Assembly (NCBI RefSeq): GCF_035083965.1
Contig: NC_089723.1
Span: 4,177,501-4,241,500, forward strand
Reading direction: 5' to 3'
Origin: Branchiostoma lanceolatum
Taxonomy: Eukaryota; Chordata; Leptocardii; Amphioxiformes; Branchiostomatidae
Length of the DNA: 64,000 nucleotides
In this document: one piece after another, positions 23,740 through 34,835 of the stretch
Numbering within the stretch: position 1 is the first letter of the stretch
Layout of the letters: each line of letters opens with the position of its first letter
The notes under the pieces: model-generated
Databases searched by the model: none
The model's input: only the letters and a program-made list of their open reading frames with translations
What the model was told of the DNA's origin: nothing
Translations under genes and position numbers: made by a program

Positions 23740-26700
23740 TCAGGCTTTATTCTTGTCACAGTGGATCATGACCTTGATCCCTTCCCCTTTCTTAGAAGCT
23801 TCGAAGGCCTCCAGAGTCTGCTCCAGGCTGAACCTGTGGGTGACCAGCGGCTTCACGTCCACCTGTCCTGATGCCACCATGGACAGGGCTGTCGGGTAGC
23901 TGGAAAACCAGGGAGTTGATTAATTCATTTATTGGTTTGGCTGTTCAGCACACACAGCCAGGGCTGCCCAACTTAATCCTGTGGCTGTTACAAAGGGCTA
24001 GCCCTGCTAACAAATACAATGGAATTTTGGACATAAACAGCCTAACATGATACATTATCTTAATTATAACTTGAAAGTTCATCTGTGTTCAACTTGTTAG
24101 AAGCCATTCTGGATCAGAATCAAACTGTAATTTCCAGCACAAAAAATTGCACTTACACGTTGGACTTGCATACATACATACATCGTGACATACATACAAA
24201 TTTTTGACTGATCAACTCCATTTTTTGTCCCTTAACATAGACTTTCTGAAACTTATGGACCACTGTTCACATGTTCTATTTGCAAAATGTGACGTCACAG
24301 AAGTGGTGGATTGCTTATTCCTTGACAAAGACTGGAGACAAGTTGTTCAGTTGGAAATTTGGGTAAGTCCAATTACCAGAGAAGATATCAAGAAACATTT
24401 TGGAAAGTGGGGCAAACAACATTTCAGATTATTGTAAATTATATTTATTTTGTAAATTATGTATAGAGATATTATAAATATTTCTGTGTAATAATTACTG
24501 TATCCTTGTGTTATTTCACTGCGGTTGAAAACTAGATAAAGAATTAGAATATAAAGAAATAAAGACCACAGAATCTTGACAATCTTTATAACATAGACAT
24601 TGACTCTTAGAAAAAAAAATGACAATGACAAAGACAGATGACTGCAAGAAAGGAAAAAAACATAACACTGGAGAGGTCTCCCTCACCAGTTGGCATAGCG
24701 GAAGATGCCCCTGATGTCCACTTCCCTAACAGCTGCGTTCACAATGGGGATGTTGATGGTGGGGGGACCAAGGCCGACCAGCACCAAAACTCCGCCTGAC
24801 TTGGTGGCCTGAGGAAGATAGGGTTGTTAGTGTATAATCTGTCTCCAAAGTAAAACTGTAGTCGCATCCATGAAGGTTAAACATCAAGGAAATAAGATAT
24901 TTTTCTGTTATCATGTATGAATTTGATACTCCTGGAGAGTATACATAGCTGTCCCATTTACATGCAACAGCTAAAGGAGTCAATCAACCAATAAACAAAC
25001 AATAGATACACGAGATACTAAAGAAACTGGATATATATTTTGGAAATGAAAAAGAAAGATTTGTAATGATATGACAGCTGTCACAGAAGACACGTTTTAT
25101 TTCAGTTTTCACACTTCAGTTATTAATGGTTACCGTAGTAGTTTAGCTGGTATAACTGTCCTTTGATGTGACACTCCAGCTTCGCAGGCACGCAGCATGG
25201 CAGCAGCTGGTTATATTACACTGAGCGATCTGTCATGCACACCTAGTGTTTTCACATCTGACTGCAAGCATTCTTTAAAAGCAATCTACAGTATTTGATG
25301 GCGCCAGTAGTACCATTCTATTGTAGTTCTAGGAGAAATACAAATCTTTGAACACATTTCAGCCTAGCCTGGAGTCCAGCCTTGTTAGCTTTTGTCCACA
25401 CTCCCAACATTGCTAGCCACCAACTACTGGACTCTAGGCTAATTTCTGCCTACTCACAAATATCCCAGTCTGCACACTGGGCTCTGCCCCGCTACACTCC
25501 ACTGTGACATCAGGGTTACAGCCCAGAGCGTTTACGACCTGTTCCGCAACCTCCCGCCCATCACGTGACTTCACGAGCACGGGGCAGTGCGCTCCCATCT
25601 GCTTAGCCACCTCCAGTCTCTTGGTATCAATATCTGTAAATTAAAGACAGAGAGTTTTAAACATAGCAAAGGACCAGTCTTGAAAGAGTGTACTGACACC
25701 AAGCAGAGGTTAGGTTCTGGCTACTGGGCTTTCTAACTTGGCAACATAATGGAACTTGATAAAATAGAAAGCCCAACAAAAACGCCTAAAAGACCTCCAA
25801 AACTAGCCGGAGCCTAACCTCTGTTTGGAGAGTAAAAGAGTTGTACAATTATGACAAGGATAGGAATGACCCGTAGTGTTTGCCTGAAAATGTGAGGAAT
25901 AGTGAAGCTGTATTGCTGTGAGTAGTAGCTACACAAAGAAAGTATCATGATCATTCTTCACCTCAGTTGAGTACTTGAGTATGAATGCTTTATCTGAATA
26001 ATTTTACTCAATACATTCATATGGTGATATCCAGATGAAACATTAAAAAGGAAAAGTTATACCTTTAACTTTGAGTTTAAGGGCCAGAAAACTTTAATAA
26101 CATTAATCTCAAAGAGCAAAAACTAACATTAAACACATGCAGCACAGAACTTGTAAACCTGGTCAATAGTAGTGCTACCCAAGGCCAAGGACAGTGCTTT
26201 GGTAGATCCAGCTGATAATAAGTACGAATCAAGACCACATGGGTGAAGAAGATGGGTACTGGACTCATTCTGAAAACATTGTATTCTTGTTTCTTTCACT
26301 GTAACTTTATGTTCACTGTTTTCACGGTCACTTCAGAGTCTGTACCGTGAACTTATCATCACCGTGAAAAACCTGTTGTTATCATTTATGATTCCTTCAC
26401 ACATCGGTTCTGTAAATCACTTGCCGTCACCGTGAAGTTAAAGTTCAGTGGAAATGTCCATTTTCCTTACACTGTGAAAAAATTTTTTTACCAGCGTGAA
26501 GATAAAGTGAATTACAGTATGGATCATCAACTGTAAGAACATGTACACTTTATCATGCAGATCTTTTTTTTTTAAACTTTTATTAAACAATAGCATAGTG
26601 CAGCAGCATGTGTTTAAATGATACCATGAAGCACAAGTCCTTGATAATTTTCTGAAAACTCTCTCAGTGCAAGGCTATAGGGGGGCACTCATGTAAGCAC

Positions 26701-29700
26701 TGAACTAATTGTTACTGTAGCAGGATCTCTTCACCCTAGATCAGAAACATCAATGCTCGAGACAAGCTGACTTCACTGACCCATTAGGAGAAGCAGTGGT
26801 TACGAAGGCTGCTCGGGAAATTCCCTACCCCATTTAGGCCGGAATGTAATGTGATCCACTCACATCAGGGCAATGCCCTTACAGAGCCTGCCTGTACAAA
26901 GTTGGAACATGTTGAAATGATTTTGTTTATGTAATGTTACCTGTTATGGCCACCTGAGCTGCCCCCATGGCTTTTGCCACCAGCAGACACACCAGTCCTA
27001 TAGGTCCTGTGGATAAACACAAAATCTTTATAAGTTAGGATTTACCAACTACTGCAAATGCTTTGAAGTATGCATGGTTTCTATTTGGCACTAAGGGAAA
27101 AAGTGTTTGCGGTGTTTTTAAGTTTGTGTAAGTGCTATATATAGTCACATACTGCAGTATTGGACAAAAACGTTTGCGTTTCTGCATTTACACATCTCAG
27201 CTACCCTGATATGTATTTACTACTGTTTAAGCTGAATCAAATCTTTTTCACTGGATTTTTTCAAAGCAGTCCCCATCATACTTGTGTCATAATGAACACA
27301 ATGAGAATTGTGTACAATGACTAAACAGGTAATATCAGAGACAGTCATGTGATTCTGCCTACTCAAAAATATCCCAGTCTGAGAGATTTTATATAATTGC
27401 AACACACATTCTACCATCAGTTCTTGTATGTTTAACTTTCGAGTTAACGTTGCTCATTGCCCTTGAAATACTACAAACTACACAACCAATACTGAGTGGG
27501 GGAAGGGGCTATCACACTTGTGTGTACATCAAGTCTGTATGAGTTTTATATTGACCTTTTTTGGCAAAGCTTCTGGCAGAAGAAGTAGTTTTTCAGCACC
27601 ATAAACAGGCTGCACAAGGATGGGTCAAAGTGAACAACTTCTTCCCCACAAACTTTACTTAAGCCAAAAAAACATGTCAGGAACTCATACGTACTTGATA
27701 TATGAACAATTGTGACAGCCTCTATGAGTGGTATAGTTTGAAACAAAGTGTAAATAAACAATCGTACCTGCACCACAGATGAGCACCTTGCTGCCGATAG
27801 TGACCCCCGCCCTCCTGCAGGCGTGCACACCCACAGACAGAGGCTCAAGTAGAGCACCTTCCTCGTAACTCACATGGTCTGGAAGCCTGGAAACAACACA
27901 ATACAAATTGTGATTTAGGACCTGAACTAGTGATATTCAATCACAAAGTGTGATTAGGGTCAGACAACTTCTGTGTCTGTATCTATAGAGAAGCTGAAGC
28001 AGAGTACCTTCCTTGTAACTCACATGGCCAGGAAGTCTGGAAACAGCACACAAATGGTGATTCAAGGCATGACAACGGCCAAGAGCTAATGCACTTTGTT
28101 ACACAATACAAAGGTATTCAAGCAATTGGATAGGTCTTGTTAACGGTCTGACATTTTGATAGTGTTCAATATTTTTCTTGGGTGACTGAAAAGAATCTGA
28201 AGTCCAATAGGTATTCATCCCAAAACTCTGAATTGATATGTGAGCTTTGTTGTGTTAGAGTATAAATATTTTGTCAAATTTGTTTCATATACTGCAGAAA
28301 TCTTTCATCTTGTAAAATCTTGAACACAGTCCTATCATGTACATGTACATTAAAAATTGGTTTTTGCTTTGTCTGTACAAGAACAGAGACAAGTTTTACA
28401 AAAATTGTATAGATATATACAAACAAGGCAGATGCAACATGTAAAAAAATCAACACTGTCATTCGAAAAATCTGTAAATGTGCAACAAAGCTTACAGCTT
28501 TTAAGGTGGTGAAGGACTGCCACTGAGGCTTTTTTTAATTGTCTTGAAAATGCTGGTTTCATTTATACTTGGACTCTTCCTTGTTGTAAGCCAAACATGA
28601 CAAAACGACAATGATTTTATGTTGAAAACTGAAAGTGAAGACTTACTTGAAGCAGAAGTCTGCAGCGTGTACATAGTACCTGGCCAGGGAACCATCGACA
28701 GGGGGCGTGGCACAGAACTGCATCTCAAGACACAGGTTGTACCTGCCTCCCTTACAATAGTCACAGTACCTGCATGGTACACCTGGCTCTATCGCTACAC
28801 GGTCACCTGGGCAGGAAAAACAAGAATTTGGGCTTGTTCTTAAATATGTGATTCACTTCATCTCAGCACACAGGTTATACCTGCCTCCTTTACAGTAGTC
28901 ACAGTACCTGCATGGGACACCTGGCTCAATCGCTACATGATCACCTGTAGAGCAGGAAAAACAAGAATTGGGGCTTAATCTTGCATATGTGATGCACTTC
29001 ATCTCAGCACACAGGTTATACTGTACCTGCCTCCCTTACAGTAGTCACAGTGCCTGCACAGCACACCTGGCTCTATGGCTACACGATCACCTGGGCAAGA
29101 AAAACAAAAATTGGGGCTTATATGATACACTTCATCTCCATACACAGGTTACACCTGCCTTCTTTACAGTACTCAGTAGTCACAGTACCTACATGGCACA
29201 CCTGGCTCTATCGCCACGCGATCACCTGGTCAGGAAAAACAAGAATTGGGGCTTATTCATGCATATGTGATGCACTTCATCTAAGCACACAGGTTGTACC
29301 TGCCTCCCTTAGTCACCGTGAGTACCTGTGATCACCTGGGCAAGAAAAACAAAAATTGGGGCTTATATGATACACTTCATCTCCATACACAGGTTACACC
29401 TGCCTTCTTTACAGTAGTCACAGTACCTGGATGGCACACCTGGCTTGATTGCTACACAGTCACCTGGGCAGGAAAAACAAGAATTGGGGCTTATTCTTAA
29501 TACGTGATGGACTTCATCTCCATACACAGGTTACAACTGCCTCCCTTGCAGTACCTGCACGCCAAACCTGGGTAGGAAAACAAAAGTTGATCAGAAACTG
29601 TAAGGACTGGGAAAAATGAGAGATTGTACTTTCCTGATACCAAACTTTTTTTTATGAAAGATAATTGGCAGAACAGTGCAGGCTGTTAAAGTTTGACTTC

Positions 29701-31719
29701 ACTTGTGAAATACAACAGCTGTCAGCCCCTAATCTAACACTGCCCCTAATATTATCACATTGTTTGCTGCCAAAACAGACTTTTCACTGATGTCAGAATC
29801 ATTACAATTTGCATCTACACTAGAGTATGGCAGCAGCATATTGGCAGGTGGAACAGATATACTGTGCGCTCAAACATGGCACATATTAACAGCCTGTAGT
29901 TAACTGCAGGCACAGCTATTATGGGATCTTAAGTTAGGAAGATTGGCTTCTAAATTTAGCAGGAAGTTGAAAAGAGCTACAGTATGTCAAAGACAAATAC
30001 AAATAACAAGACAATAACAAAATGGCTTTGAAAAAGGTTTGAGATTAATATACATTGTAGTCCCAGAATCTTAAAAGTTACATAATTCACTGTGAAACTT
30101 ACCAACTTTTAGATGAGTGACGCCCTCTCCGACCTCGGACACCGTGCCGCTGGCTTCATGGCCGAGGATCATGGGAGCTCTGACTACAAAGTCTCCGATG
30201 GCGCCATGGACCCAGTAGTGCACATCTGAGCCACAGATCCCAACAGAATGCATCGCAATCTGAACCTCTGCGGGGTAGATATATAGTTTGTATGTTTGTA
30301 TATATATTGCATACACGGTAAACTGTCTCATGGCGTAACACAACAACTTTGTACTGTTCATAGCCAGACTGATTTATCTGATCCACTCACACCAGGTTGG
30401 ACCCCTGCTCTCCTCAAACACCGGCCCTCCACTTAGTATCTTATCCGAGGAACGCCTTTATCCAAAGTTTCATGTAGGTACTCATTTATACCTGAGAGGG
30501 TACATCATTTGTACCCAGTAGTGGACACTGATGCCAACAGATCTAGAGTGCATCGCAATCTGAACCTCTGTGGAGTAGATGTATAGTTGTTTTTATTTTT
30601 TATATATATATTACATACACGGTAAACTGTCTCATGGCAGAACACACATATATGAAATGTTTGTGGGGATTTGTGAGAAAATGGAGTGTTCACAGTGGTT
30701 TTAAGTGCACAATTCAAACAAGGGGTATGCAGAAGACATAACAAATATGTTTGCAGTGGTATTATTAAGTTTGTGGCAAAAACTGCAAACATAAACCTGA
30801 TGCAAACATTTTCCCTTTACTATTTTGAATGCTATGTTTGAAAAAATACAAGCATGTACAATGTACTTGTATTCTGATTTCTTTCAATCAGCAATTGCGA
30901 ACAACTTAATACTGTAGGTATTCGATGTGCAGTTATAAGTTAATGTTCCTAAGTTTTATCTAACTTTTTAAAATTCTTTTTCTTACCATTTTTTCCAGGC
31001 TTGGGGACGGGTCTTTCTTCCTGTGACAAAAAAAAAAAAAAAAAAACTGTTCCTTATGCAATCAATGTTTATGAGTCATATGGTAAATCATTAAATACAT
31101 ATCAGTACACACAAACTAAGTAGGCCAGTGTACAGAGAGACCTTGGACTTTGTACCATGCTGACATAACAGTTACACGTAGGGCCACACTATGCTACGTA
31201 TGCATTTATACAGATAGATTGTACTCAGATTCAGATCCAGACAGGGCAGTCTTTCCAGCCGTTTATATCATATGTAACGTTGCATACCTAAGTCTGGCCG
31301 TGGCGACACTTAGAAGGCGTATTTTGCTTTGAGCCTTTTACATAGTCTGTAGTCCCATCGTCTTGTATGGGCTACAACTTACATTATGATAAGGTTTTGT
31401 AGTACAATCAAAATACGCCTCCTAAGAGTCGCCACGGCTATCCTAACTTATGCCTAAGTGCAGCATTTTACTCTGTGTGATGTTTAAAGAGTCGAAAACA
31501 AATGCCATGTGCCGATTGCTTACAAGCCATGCTAACGCTATAATGCATCTTGTTTTGTCATGGCAAGGTATGAGCGCGAGCGGAAAAACAAACTTTGACA
31601 AAGAAGTGACACGCCCCCCTCCCCTCCCACGGTTCAAAATACAAACTCTGCGGCTACTAACTCACCAACTTCAGGTTGCCTTTCTCTAGCAGAACTGCTG
31701 ACAGGTTTGTGTCACCCAT
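23740..31719 (-). CDS. SORD: Sorbitol dehydrogenase copy C, complete
   Basis: Nine coding exons: 31666-31719, 30987-31020, 30103-30267, 28647-28806, 27768-27886, 26941-27006, 25458-25633, 24687-24808, 23740-23899; 1056 nt, 351 residues, close to the 357 of human SORD. The protein starts [18 protein letters not shown]. Catalytic zinc ligands are Cys41 ([10 protein letters not shown]), His66-Glu67 (LGHEASG) and Glu152 ([10 protein letters not shown]). The NAD site is GAGPIG (176-181) with Asp200, which favours NAD over NADP. Substrate-contact residues equivalent to human Tyr50, Phe118, Thr121 and Arg298 are all present, so this is the best candidate for the true sorbitol dehydrogenase of the cluster. 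Cys96, 99, 102 and 110 form a structural-zinc lobe that human SORD lacks. Introns 2, 3 and 4 contain truncated copies of exons 3, 4 and 5. An AATAAA overlaps the last codons before the stop. Confidence 0.92.
25691..25834. mobile_element. Foldback MITE, CTCCAAGCAG family, copy 3 (decayed left end)
   Basis: The right end CTCTGTTTGGAGAGTA and an inner pair (GGGCTTTCTA against TAGAAAGCCC) show the palindrome. The left end has drifted to TGACACCAAGCAGAGG. It lies in intron 6 of SORD copy C. Confidence 0.7.
27050..27205. mobile_element. Decayed MITE of the TACTGTAAATGCAGAAAT family
   Basis: CTACTGCAAATGC at the left and CGTTTCTGCATTTACA at the right resemble the ends of the cleaner copy at 57561-57780. 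It lies in intron 5 of SORD copy C. Confidence 0.45.
27550..27722. mobile_element. Decayed copy of the GGGCCCTGTCACAC MITE
   Basis: Shares GGCTGCACAA, GGGTCAAAGT, CCCCACAAACTTTACTTAA and a right end ATTGTGACAG with the PIF/Harbinger-like family at 42000 and 58778. The left end is lost. Confidence 0.55.
27970..28070 (-). repeat. Partial duplicate of SORD copy C exon 5
   Basis: The stretch AGTACCTTCCTTGTAACTCA followed by CATGGCCAGGAAGTCTGGAAAC closely copies the acceptor side of exon 5 (CACCTTCCTCGTAACTCACA at 27856). It includes the acceptor and upstream intron but not the exon's 3' half or donor. Confidence 0.72.
28860..29575 (-). repeat. Five to six partial tandem duplicates of SORD copy C exon 4
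   Basis: Copies end at about 28946, 29092, 29228, 29336, 29462 and 29570, at 108-146 bp spacing. Each holds the exon 4 acceptor and first ~85 nt (encoding [23 protein letters not shown] text in the best copies) plus intron marked by GGAAAAACAAGAATTGGGGC. None has the exon's 3' part or donor. The copy next to the real exon runs into a stop. Confidence 0.85.
30370..30500 (-). mobile_element. SINE fragment
   Basis: TATCTTATCCGAGGAACGCC and GTAGGTACTCATTTATACCTGAG match the SINE body at 44825-45127. It lies between exon 3 of SORD copy C and the exon 3 fragment at 30512. Confidence 0.5.
30512..30640 (-). repeat. Partial duplicate of SORD copy C exon 3
   Basis: The block copies 30210-30340: exon text GTGCATCGCAATCTGAACCT, then the acceptor and upstream intron including ATTACATACACGGTAAACTG. 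Only the first ~20 codons of the exon are represented. Confidence 0.78.
30650..30800. mobile_element. Decayed MITE of the TACTGTAAATGCAGAAAT family
   Basis: GTTCACAGTGGTTTTAAGTG and TTTGCAGTGGTATTATTAAG resemble the internal GTTCGCGGTGGTTT blocks of the copies near 41620 and 57561. Confidence 0.35.
31293..31442. mobile_element. Foldback MITE in intron 1 of SORD copy C
   Basis: CTGGCCGTGGCGACACTTAG at the left and CTAAGAGTCGCCACGGCTA at the right pair, as do AGGCGTATTTTG and CAAAATACGCCT. Confidence 0.72.
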
Positions 31720-32214
31720 TTTAGAACACAATCTAGAAATTTCTTGACTAAAATCTAACGTTAAAAGAAAAACGGATGTGACAAGAACCGAAGTTGGCAG
31801 CAAATCCCAGCTGTGGGATCAAAGGTCAACTTTGCACGCGTGCCAATGTTTTGCACACGGCCCTCGTTAGGATGGTACCATTGATGATATTAGGTATGGA
31901 CTTGTTGACAATGAAGGAGAAAAATGTAAAAAAAAAAGTTTTAGAAATGTGGAGTAAAATATATCGAAGACAAAATGCTTTGTTTAAACCTCAAAAGTCG
32001 AGTATGATATTTCAAAAATATTCAGGAGGGGAGTATCAGAGAATCGGTAGTTCAGTGTTTATTTATTTATCAATTAATCTTTAGGGTGGTCCCTTCAGTT
32101 AACTATGTAACTGATTTCGAAGGGAGCCCTTACATTGCATGACAAATCATAACATACTGTGTAATATTCATCTATTAAATGATATACCTCACTGGAGTTC
32201 CGGATGTAAGATGA

Positions 32215-32310
32215 TGATGATGATTCATCCATCCATCCATCCACCCATCCTTCCTTCCATCCATCCATCCATTCATTCATTCATTCACTCATTCATTCAC
32301 TCATCTATCG
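32215..32310. repeat. ATCC/ATTC microsatellite
   Basis: GATGATGATGATTCATCCATCC passes into CATT and CACT repeats. Confidence 0.9.
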
Positions 32311-33549
32311 TTTATTAGCGAGTGTGTTGCCCAAGTTAAAGTGCAAGGCTCAAAGTCGACAAAATTTCACCACCAACCAACATACCAAATATCATTACAA
32401 TACGATCTAGAGATTCTTAAGTTATGCTAATAACAAATATCCGGAAACACACACAAATAGACACAAACGATACTTCCATTTTCATGGAGGTAACCAAATC
32501 GGTTATCTCGAATGAGCTTATGTTACGAGAAGAAGAGGACAAGTAACGTTACCTGCGAAAGTTGACCCACAGCTTGGTTCTGACCTTGACTTTTACGAGG
32601 ACTCGACTTTCTCATACTTTCATTATCGTTATCCCCAGTTTTGAGTCACGGCCAAGCCTAAGGCCAACTAACAACCGATGGCGGAGACTGGTAATGCTTA
32701 ATCACAGCGGGGGGTGGGGGGCGTCCTCGGTGAAGGTCATTCGACCCCTAAAGTTGCGTCCCCCGTTTCCTGCTATACACATCTGCGCATGCCTAGAAAT
32801 AGAAGGCCCCTTCTTCTTTGCAAGGTCAGGAGTAACGTGACCTCACTGAGGTCGAATGATGTCATTGAAGGACGCCAGACAAGGTGATGATCTCCTAGAT
32901 AGTTGACTTTAAAGTTTTGTTTTGTTTCTGACTGTCCTTTCCTTTAATATTTCCCTGGTATTTCTGTGATCACACACACACAAACACACGCACTGTGACA
33001 CACACACACACACAGTGACACACATGAGTATACTAACGTTATACTGTAATAGCGGCGGAAAGTTACAGGAACGAACTAAATGAAGATAAGGTGACAAATG
33101 TGCTGCACATCTGTATTATCCTGAAATGGGTTACAGTGCAAAGACATATCGAGCACCCCACAATGAATATCAATGGGCTAGTTTATTAGACGTGACAGGG
33201 TGAACTCCCCAAGGCCTGGCCTTCTACACTACGTCACACCTTCCCCTGTGATGGATGACTTTTATACGGAAAGGCGTTGTCCCGTCTCCATGGCAACTGG
33301 ATTCACTTCAGCATCTGTCTTCCCGCCCATCATCACTTGTCACTCAGCGCGGCCGTTGACTGCGTCTGGTGAGGCCAGGATACCTGGCGATGCCCGGTTA
33401 ACGCCGGTTTTGGCACGCATCATGTCATCTATTTAGTCTACACCAGCCTCATCGGGGTGCTAAAATAATGGTATTCATTGGACAAATAGGGTTGATTATT
33501 CAACCAAACGAGTAAGTCGATCATAGTGGAGACAAGCATTTGTGTGTAT

Positions 33550-33690
33550 GCATACATGCCGTTTCTGTTTGTGTGTTCGTGTGTGTGTGTATGTGTGTGT
33601 GTCTCTGTGCATGTGTTTGTATGTATGTATGTATGTCTGCCTGTGTGTGTGTTTGAGTAGGTATGTCTGTTTGAGTAGGTATGTCTGCAA
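33550..33690. repeat. GT/GTAT-rich microsatellite
   Basis: Runs of TGTGTG and GTATGTATGTATG with interruptions. Confidence 0.85.
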
Positions 33691-34145
33691 CCTACAATTT
33701 CAGAAATAAATTATTCCTGACATCCGTATGTACTAATGACACCCTAAAAATGACTTAGCTCACTCACCACCACGGATGGTATCCGTATGAAGCCCCAACC
33801 GATATTTCATTTTCACGCTGATTACTTTCGTCTGCGAACTCGAAATATGTCCACGAACAAATCCCTTCAACATGCGTGTGAGATTCGTTCGTGGTGATGT
33901 GTAAGATATATGTGAAGAATGTTTTCATGTGTTGTACGCTGTATCTGGTCCGAGATATTGGCAGGGATCCCTGGGACCCCAGGAAGTAGTTAACTGTTCA
34001 TTCATAATTGTCAGGGAAAATAGCGTTAATGATGTTCAAGTAAAATTGTGGAGATGTAACCTAAGTTCAATCGTAAAGACGAGCAATCTGTTATACATTT
34101 AAGTCCGTAAACCTTAGTGACACGGCAAGTAGCGGTTGATATCTG

Positions 34146-34340
34146 ATGGCTTTTATGATGAATGAATGGATGAATGAAGACCTTTATTGTACACATATAC
34201 CCACTGGGTTCAGTCCAGGTCACAACAGAAAACGTCACAGTTTACAAATACACATAAACAATGATAAGCTAGCTCTAGTCTAATAATCATAGTACATGAA
34301 CTTGGCTTCTTCTCGCTTCGTTATAGAATGAATGGGCAGA
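34146..34340 (-). mobile_element. Truncated LINE 3' end (CATT-tailed family)
   Basis: On the minus strand a coding scrap (TKREEAKFMYYDY, stop) is followed by a 3' UTR ending ACAATAAAGGTCTTCATTC. It lies about 230 bp upstream of the gene D start. Confidence 0.68.
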
Positions 34341-34570
34341 TTTCCAACGTTCACACAGCAGGGCGCTTCGACGGTTTTCTCTGGACGTCTTAGCGATTTG
34401 GCCTGAACTTGGAAGGTCTTAATCAAATCAAGACGTGAGGAAGACCTTGTCTGGCAGGGCATCAAGGAGTATGACCCCCTCACGCGTCTGTAGATAGGTA
34501 GTCGGGGGAGTGTCTCAGAGGATTTAGAACACAAGAGAGAGGAGACGGTACCGTCTCTGAAAACCCGAAA

Positions 34571-34835
34571 ATGGTCGTCATAACGTTTGCGATCCTCTCG
34601 TGCCTTTTGACAAACTGTCTCTGCACTGTGGGCTACGAGTTCGCGTGGAGACATGGGGAAGGACCGCCAGACTATCCGGCCTACGCCAGTAGAGCTAACG
34701 CGGTCGACCGGAGCCTGAAGCCCCGCTGCTACGGACGGTTCTTGTGTAAGAACGGGCGGTGTGTGGAGGGAGCTGTGGTCTGTAATGGCGTGTCCGACTG
34801 TGGGGACGGGTCCGATGAGAGAGGATGCGGAAGAC
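34571..34835 (+). CDS. Gene D exon 1: signal peptide and LDLa module 1
   Basis: The exon encodes a hydrophobic leader ([16 protein letters not shown]), a linker and one LDL-receptor class A repeat with six cysteines, containing [16 protein letters not shown]. The donor GTATGT follows a phase-1 codon break. The next in-frame stop lies just downstream in the intron. Confidence 0.82.

Larger units (their letters stand above)
31720..34145. other. Intergenic region between divergent SORD copy C and gene D
   Basis: About 2.4 kb. It holds CATC/ATTC microsatellites (32215-32310), AC (32965-33015) and GT-rich (33550-33690) repeats and no recognised coding exon. Promoters of SORD copy C (leftward) and gene D (rightward) should lie here; no TATA box was convincing. 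Confidence 0.45.

Noticed and set aside
28619..29500. Plus-strand ORFs over the exon 4 duplications
   Set aside because: Reverse-strand reading of duplicated SORD exon fragments and their intron; the minus strand gives the real family match.
28860..29575. Mutually exclusive alternative exons for SORD exon 4
   Set aside because: The copies lack a donor and the 3' half of the exon, and at least one hits a stop, so regulated alternative exons are unlikely.
34280..34654. 124-codon minus ORF overlapping the gene D leader
   Set aside because: Its C-terminal part is LINE 3' coding scrap and the rest is the complement of gene D's 5' region; no independent support.
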